A stretch of 64,000 nt of DNA from Alistipes shahii WAL 8301 (GTDB taxonomy: Bacteria; Bacteroidota; Bacteroidia; Bacteroidales; Rikenellaceae), in assembly GCF_025145845.1 (NCBI RefSeq), contig NZ_CP102253.1:1674001-1738000 (forward strand). The letters are read 5' to 3'. Position numbers and translations under genes: made by a program. This document shows, one piece after another, positions 59,594 through 64,000 of the stretch (positions within the stretch are counted from its first letter, which is position 1; every line of letters starts with the position of its first letter). The notes beneath the pieces were generated by a model. The model did not search any database and was not told the origin of the DNA. It saw only the letters and a list, made by a program, of their open reading frames with translations.

Positions 59594-60607
59594 ATGGAAA
59601 ATACAGATTGGAGCGCTTTGGGCTTCGACTATCGCAAAACCGATTACAATGTTCGCTACTCCTTTGCCGACGGGAAATGGAGCGATATGGTGGTTACCGA
59701 TGACGAATATATCCAGATGCACATGTCGGCTTCATGCCTGCACTACGGCATCGAACTTTTCGAGGGTCTCAAGGCCTTCCGCGGTGTAGACGGAAAAGTG
59801 CGTCTTTTCCGCGTTGCCGACAATGCGCGGCGTCTCCAGTCCTCGGCGAAACGCTTGTGCTTGCCGGTTCCTTCGATTGAAATGATCGTCGATGCCTGCA
59901 TCGAGGTCGTCAAGCGCAACGAGCGTTTCGTTCCTCCCTACGGTACGGGAGCTTCGCTCTATCTGCGTCCGGTGATGTTCGGAACGACGGTCGGATTGGG
60001 CGTGAAACCGGCCAGGGAAGCCCTGCTGATCGTCTACTGTTCGCCCGTCGGAGCCTATTTTAAATCGGGAATCAAACCGATTCGGGTTGCTATCGACCGG
60101 GAGCAGGACCGCGCTGCTCCACGTGGAACAGGCGATGTGAAGGTCGGAGGCAACTATGCGGCCAGCCTGTTGTCGGGCGAAAAGGGACATGAAATGGGTT
60201 ATTCGAATATCATGTACCTCGATGCTGCCGAGCATAAATACATTGAAGAGTGCGGAGCTGCCAATTTCTTCGGTATCAAGGATGGCAAGTATATCACGCC
60301 GAAGTCGCCTTCGGTTTTGCCGTCGATTACCAATATGAGCCTTCGTCAGATTGCACGCGATATGGGTTTAGTTGTCGAGGAGCGTCATATTCCGGTCGAG
60401 GAGTTGGAATCTTTCGAGGAGTGCGGCGCCTGCGGAACGGCAGCGGTTATCTCCCCTATCGGATATATTTACGATATGCAGACCGAAAAATCGTATGATT
60501 ACGGCGACGAGGTAGGAAAGAACTGCATGGAACTCTATACGCGCTTGCAGGATATTCAGTATGGTCGTGCGGAGGATAAATACGACTGGTGTACGGTTGT
60601 GCTGTAA
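59594..60607 (+). CDS. ilvE: branched-chain amino acid aminotransferase
   Basis: 337-residue PLP-dependent fold-type IV transaminase making valine, leucine and isoleucine from keto acids. The PLP Lys lies in the GDVKVGGNYAASL segment, with EECGAANFFGI and the C-terminal ECGACGTAAVISPIG as family marks. A parS-like 16-mer lies inside the coding sequence at 60115-60130. Ended by a strong terminator. Confidence 0.95.
   Translation: MENTDWSALGFDYRKTDYNVRYSFADGKWSDMVVTDDEYIQMHMSASCLHYGIELFEGLKAFRGVDGKVRLFRVADNARRLQSSAKRLCLPVPSIEMIVDACIEVVKRNERFVPPYGTGASLYLRPVMFGTTVGLGVKPAREALLIVYCSPVGAYFKSGIKPIRVAIDREQDRAAPRGTGDVKVGGNYAASLLSGEKGHEMGYSNIMYLDAAEHKYIEECGAANFFGIKDGKYITPKSPSVLPSITNMSLRQIARDMGLVVEERHIPVEELESFEECGACGTAAVISPIGYIYDMQTEKSYDYGDEVGKNCMELYTRLQDIQYGRAEDKYDWCTVVL
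60115..60130 (+). other. parS-like ParB-binding site inside ilvE
   Basis: TGCTCCACGTGGAACA, one mismatch from the parS consensus TGTTCCACGTGGAACA, 589 bp left of a perfect copy. Codons are unaffected. Confidence 0.6.
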
Positions 60608-60622
60608 AATAGCGAAATATTG

Positions 60623-60662
60623 ATATTAAAAAGCCACTCCCGAAGGAGTGGCTTTTTAATAT
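60623..60662. terminator. Rho-independent terminator of ilvE
   Basis: A perfect 18-bp stem of alternating A/T ends and CCACTCC core around CGAA, 16 nt after the ilvE stop; works in both directions and may also stop mnmG. Confidence 0.95.
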
Positions 60663-60703
60663 TGGTTGTTTTGTGTGGGTATCCGGTGTGTTTTTCTTGC
60701 GCT

Positions 60704-60719
60704 TGTTCCACGTGGAACA
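60704..60719. other. parS-like ParB-binding site between ilvE and mnmG
   Basis: TGTTCCACGTGGAACA, a perfect 16-bp palindrome equal to the chromosomal parS consensus known from Bacillus and Pseudomonas. It sits in the gap between convergent ilvE and mnmG. Confidence 0.75.
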
Positions 60720-60726
60720 TTATACC

Positions 60727-62748
60727 CTATCGCCCGAATTTTACAAGCAATACATTGACGTCGGCAGGTGAAACTCCGGGAATCCGTGATGCCTGACCAA
60801 TCGTTTCGGGTCGGATGCGCGAGAGTTTCTGCCGGGCCTCGATGGTCAGAGCATTCATTGAATGAAAATCGAAATTTTCCGGAATTCGGATGTTTTCGAG
60901 GCGTCGCAATTTCTCTGCGATGAATTTTTCGCGTTCGATATATCCTTTATACTTGATTTGGATTTCCGTCTCTTCGATCGCTTCGGGAGTTATTTCGTTT
61001 GCCGCGATGAATTTCCGCAGTTTGGGCAGTGCGTTTTGCAGCGAATCGAATGTGACGTTATTGCGCATCAGAATGTCGTAAAGCTTTCTTCCCTGCGATA
61101 AAGGCTCTGAATCGACCGATTTTAAATAGTCGTTAATTTCGGCTGCTTTGACACTCTGTTCGCGGGCGAATGAAATAAGCGATTCTACGAGTGTGTTTTT
61201 TTTGGTGAAATGATCGTATTGTTTTTGCGAAATCAGACCTATTTTGTATCCCAGCGGAGTCAAACGGATGTCGGCGTTGTCCTGTCGGAGCAGAATGCGA
61301 TATTCGGCCCGGGAGGTGAACATGCGATAGGGTTCGTCGACGCCTTTGGTCACCAGGTCGTCGATCAGTACGCCGATATAGGCTTCGTCGCGTTTCAGAA
61401 CGACCGGACTCTCCCCTTTCATTGCTCGGTGGGCATTGATGCCCGCTATCAGGCCCTGCGCCGCCGCTTCCTCATATCCTGTCGTACCGTTGACCTGCCC
61501 GGCGAAGTAAAGACCCGAAACCAGTTTCGTTTCGAGTGAATGGTGCAACTGTGTAGGCGGAAAATAGTCGTATTCGATGGCGTATCCGGGCCGGAAAATG
61601 TGCAGATCCTCGAATCCGCGGATTTTGTGCAGGGCTTTCCATTGAACTTCCCAGGGCAGAGACGACGAAAAGCCGTTCAGGTAATATTCATTGGTCGAAC
61701 TGCCTTCGGGTTCCAGGAAGAGCTGGTGCTGGTCTTTGTCGGCAAAGGTGCGGAGTTTGTCCTCGATCGACGGGCAGTAGCGCGGACCGATGCCGCAGAT
61801 CGTACCGTTGAACAGCGGCGACCTGTCGAATCCGGTGCGGAGGATGTCGTGAACCTCTTTCGAAGTGTAGACCAGAAAGCAGGGAAGCTGCTCTTTGATC
61901 GGTTTCGTTTCGGGTGAAAAGGAGAATTTGGCGGGGTTTTCGTCGCCGTATTGTGGTTCGAGGATTTCGAAATCGATGGTCCGGGCGTCGAGGCGCGCCG
62001 GGGTTCCGGTCTTCATGCGTCCGGTCTCGAAACCGATGGCCCGGAGACTCTCCGTAATGCCGTGCGAAGCGGCGTCCCCCGCCCTGCCGCCCTCGGCGTG
62101 CGAGGCTCCGCAGTGCATCACTCCTCTGAGGAATGTGCCGGAGGTGAGTATGACTTTCCGGCAGGAAAATTCGACGCCCATGCGGGTCCGAACGCCCCGG
62201 ATGGCGAGTTTTCCGGCGGCCGACGGTGCATTTCGGAGTGTCGGATCTGAATCTGCATCCGATTCGGCTGCCGAAGAAATCGTGCCGGGCGCGGAATTGA
62301 ACGACGTTGTGGTTTCGTCGGGCAGATTGTCCGACGGCGCCGCGTTTGTTTCCGGAGCCGGGGCGAACAGCAGTTCGGTCGCGGCGTCCTGCCAGATATA
62401 GAGGTTCCAGGTGTTTTCGAGCGTGCGACGCCACTCCTCCGAAAAACGGGTTTTGTCGCATTGCGCCCGGGGACTCCACATTGCCGCACCCTTCGACCGG
62501 TTGAGCATCCGGAACTGAATGGTCGTGAGGTCGGTGATACGGCCCATTTGGCCGCCTAATGCGTCTATCTCTCTGACAATCTGACCTTTGGCTACTCCTC
62601 CGACTGCCGGGTTGCACGACATGGCAGCCAGTTTGGCCATGTCCATCGTGAGCAGCAGCGTGCGCGAGCCGAGCCGTGCGGCGGCCGAGGCGGCTTCGCA
62701 TCCGGCGTGTCCTCCGCCGATGACGATAATGTCGTAATCGAGTGTCAT
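60727..62748 (-). CDS. mnmG: tRNA uridine-5-carboxymethylaminomethyl(34) synthesis protein MnmG (GidA)
   Basis: 673-residue FAD protein that with MnmE modifies wobble uridine 34. The FAD site IIVIGGGHAGCEAASAAARLG is near the N-terminus, with CNPAVGGVAKGQIVREIDALGG after it and TSRAEYRILLRQDNADIRLTP (C-terminal part). Insertion of about 50 low-complexity residues (129-180, rich in Pro, Ser, Asp, Ala; DNA 62209-62364) makes it longer than the usual about 620-630. Overlaps the following lipoprotein gene by 4 nt (ATGA). Confidence 0.94.
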   Translation of the reverse strand: MTLDYDIIVIGGGHAGCEAASAAARLGSRTLLLTMDMAKLAAMSCNPAVGGVAKGQIVREIDALGGQMGRITDLTTIQFRMLNRSKGAAMWSPRAQCDKTRFSEEWRRTLENTWNLYIWQDAATELLFAPAPETNAAPSDNLPDETTTSFNSAPGTISSAAESDADSDPTLRNAPSAAGKLAIRGVRTRMGVEFSCRKVILTSGTFLRGVMHCGASHAEGGRAGDAASHGITESLRAIGFETGRMKTGTPARLDARTIDFEILEPQYGDENPAKFSFSPETKPIKEQLPCFLVYTSKEVHDILRTGFDRSPLFNGTICGIGPRYCPSIEDKLRTFADKDQHQLFLEPEGSSTNEYYLNGFSSSLPWEVQWKALHKIRGFEDLHIFRPGYAIEYDYFPPTQLHHSLETKLVSGLYFAGQVNGTTGYEEAAAQGLIAGINAHRAMKGESPVVLKRDEAYIGVLIDDLVTKGVDEPYRMFTSRAEYRILLRQDNADIRLTPLGYKIGLISQKQYDHFTKKNTLVESLISFAREQSVKAAEINDYLKSVDSEPLSQGRKLYDILMRNNVTFDSLQNALPKLRKFIAANEITPEAIEETEIQIKYKGYIEREKFIAEKLRRLENIRIPENFDFHSMNALTIEARQKLSRIRPETIGQASRIPGVSPADVNVLLVKFGR

Positions 62749-63677
62749 TCGTTATTCGTTTTGTCTGTTTTCGGATCTGTCTCCCGGAGTGGTACGGCTC
62801 CGGAAATCAACGCTTCGAAGTCGGTTTCGTTCCACTCCACCTCGCTCTCGTCGGGCAGTTCCAGCGAGTGAAAGTCGATCATATCCATCTCAAGTCCTGT
62901 TTCAAAGGGAACATAAAGCGACTGAAACCGTTCTGTTTTCCGGTCATTGCTGAAGGCGAACACAGCCATCCTGCACACGGTGTCCACAAGGTATATGTCC
63001 ACCCGGTCGATGCCGGCGTCTCCGGCCGTTGTCCGGAGGCGGTAATGCGTCGGGGCGATGCGTTCCGCCGCGCTGATGCGTGAGGGCCGCGGGCCGTCCA
63101 TTGTCTGACGGACGAAAAGCGAATCCGAAATCCACACCGGATAGGGATTGAAACAGTTTACGTAGTAGCTCCCCCGGAAAGAGCGGACCGGCGTCCAGCT
63201 GTGCGGAAGTCCGGCCAGCGCCGCATGGTGTGCAAGCGGCCCGGGACGGCGTTTCTTGAGCGTGTGCAGCAGGTCGGTGAAATCCTTCCATGCCGACTCG
63301 TTCTGCGGTGAAAGGCTTGCAAAATTGGGAATGTCGTTCGGCTGCGGACCTTTTCGGATAAAGACCTTATAGCGGTTCGTATCGCTGCCGATAAGGTACT
63401 CGTGGACGAAGAGAAATGTCGTGTCGTTCTCCGCGAAGGGTCCCCACCGTTTGCTGCTGCCGTCGCGGCCGGTCCAGGTACGGGATGCGGCGAGCGAAGA
63501 CCTCTCCCCTGCCGGCGTCTCCTTTCCTGTCAGCTCCGGCGTGGAAACTGCGGTTTCGGACGTGCCGTCGCCGGCGGAAGCCTTGTCTGCGGCGTCTCCG
63601 GCCGTGCGGCGGCCCGTACATCCGGCCAGCAGGAGAGCCGCGAGGACGGTCGCTGCGATAAATCGGGCGTGTTTCAT
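62745..63677 (-). CDS. lipoprotein of unknown function
   Basis: 310 residues. A lipoprotein signal with lipobox (IAATVLAALLLAGCTGR) precedes a soluble domain with no named family; features include DTTFLFVHEYLIGSD, FRGSYYVNCFNPYPVWI and DRVDIYLVDTVCRMAVFAF. The ATG at 63677 is preferred to the upstream GTG. It overlaps mnmG by 4 nt at the other end, and ybeY's stop lies 5 nt upstream of its start, so ybeY-lipoprotein-mnmG form an operon. Confidence 0.75.
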   Translation of the reverse strand: MKHARFIAATVLAALLLAGCTGRRTAGDAADKASAGDGTSETAVSTPELTGKETPAGERSSLAASRTWTGRDGSSKRWGPFAENDTTFLFVHEYLIGSDTNRYKVFIRKGPQPNDIPNFASLSPQNESAWKDFTDLLHTLKKRRPGPLAHHAALAGLPHSWTPVRSFRGSYYVNCFNPYPVWISDSLFVRQTMDGPRPSRISAAERIAPTHYRLRTTAGDAGIDRVDIYLVDTVCRMAVFAFSNDRKTERFQSLYVPFETGLEMDMIDFHSLELPDESEVEWNETDFEALISGAVPLRETDPKTDKTNNE

Positions 63678-63682
63678 CGCGG

Positions 63683-64000
63683 TCACTGCCGGGGGTCCTC
63701 CCAGAATTTCAGGTATTTGTCCTCCTTTCGGTGCATCTGTGCATTGGTGCGGGGCGTTTTGTCGCCCTGCCCGCAGAGGTGCAGTATCCCGTGGACCACT
63801 ACCCTGCGCATCTCCTGCAAGGTCGTCGCGCCGTACTGGCGGGCGTTGTCGGCAACGGTCTCGACGTCGATGAAGATGTCGCCCGAGACGATCCGTGCGC
63901 CTTTGCGGTCGCTGTAATCGAACGTGATGACGTCGGTGAAGTAATCGTGCCCGAGGTATTGGCGGTTCATCTCCAGCAGCCGCTGCGCCGAGCAGAAAAT
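63683..64000 (-). CDS. ybeY: endoribonuclease YbeY (partial, runs off the window)
   Basis: The C-terminal 105 residues of YbeY are in the window; the N-terminus lies beyond base 64000 (the frame is open to the end, reading IFCSAQRLLEMNRQYLGHDY). The zinc-binding motif HGILHLCGQGDKTPR (H-G-x-L-H-L-x-G) is complete, and the FTDVITFDY segment is typical. It processes 16S rRNA 3' end and acts in ribosome quality control. First gene of the ybeY-lipoprotein-mnmG operon. Confidence 0.93.
   Translation of the reverse strand: MFCSAQRLLEMNRQYLGHDYFTDVITFDYSDRKGARIVSGDIFIDVETVADNARQYGATTLQEMRRVVVHGILHLCGQGDKTPRTNAQMHRKEDKYLKFWEDPRQ

Noticed and set aside
1..64000. CRISPR arrays
   Set aside because: No array of regularly spaced direct repeats was seen; the only tandem repeat is the coding 12-bp unit at 7002-7073.
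1..64000. Insertion sequences or transposases
   Set aside because: No transposase was recognised; the integrase at 4070 is a tyrosine recombinase.

Overview
The window is chromosomal DNA of a Bacteroidota bacterium, most likely Rikenellaceae/Alistipes. This rests on GC-rich coding sequence, starts without Shine-Dalgarno sequences, many promoters with the Bacteroidota -7 box TAnnTTTG, an ExbB/ExbD/ExbD operon and an S46 dipeptidyl-peptidase. The genus is inference; the phylum is well supported.

Layout. 1-3.6 kb: the RNA-binding protein Tex and a sulfatase pseudogene that has lost its catalytic N-terminus. 3.88-21.10 kb: a 17.2-kb integrative mobilizable element in the 3' end of a tRNA-Cys gene, bounded by 16-bp direct repeats. 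It carries a tyrosine integrase, an AlbA-type regulator with a 12-bp tandem repeat, an AT-rich CoiA-like gene, HTH proteins, a Toprim protein, a candidate oriT with a MobV relaxase, and a type I restriction-modification locus with accessory genes (membrane protein, DUF2188, an unknown protein and a YgjP metalloprotease). 21.4-38.4 kb: dprA, tatD, asparaginase, the Exb operon, rnhB, an AraC regulator, a candidate small RNA, lipA-lipB, recJ and a large hybrid histidine kinase. 38.4-52.6 kb: nitroreductase, HAD hydrolase, an ABC-like pair with a degenerate ATPase, rdgB, an oxidoreductase, folE, envelope proteins, aldo-keto reductase, polA, queD, a second AraC regulator and sppA. 52.7-64 kb: mrp, an AT-rich gap with many DnaA-box-like 9-mers, nadA, the S46 peptidase, metG, ilvE, two parS-like palindromes, mnmG, a lipoprotein and the end of ybeY.

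How it fits together. The element has its own integration and mobilization genes but no transfer channel, so it would need a helper conjugative element; its main cargo is host defence. The right-hand part looks like the chromosome origin region: a 389-bp AT-rich gap between mrp and nadA with clustered DnaA-box-like motifs, and two parS-like ParB sites about 6 kb away. A 42-nt leader (36/42 identical) just after a TATCTTTG promoter occurs twice, before the HAD hydrolase and before mrp, and looks like an undescribed leader element. Several genes (folE, queD, an AraC regulator) have promoters so close to the start codon that their mRNAs are probably leaderless.
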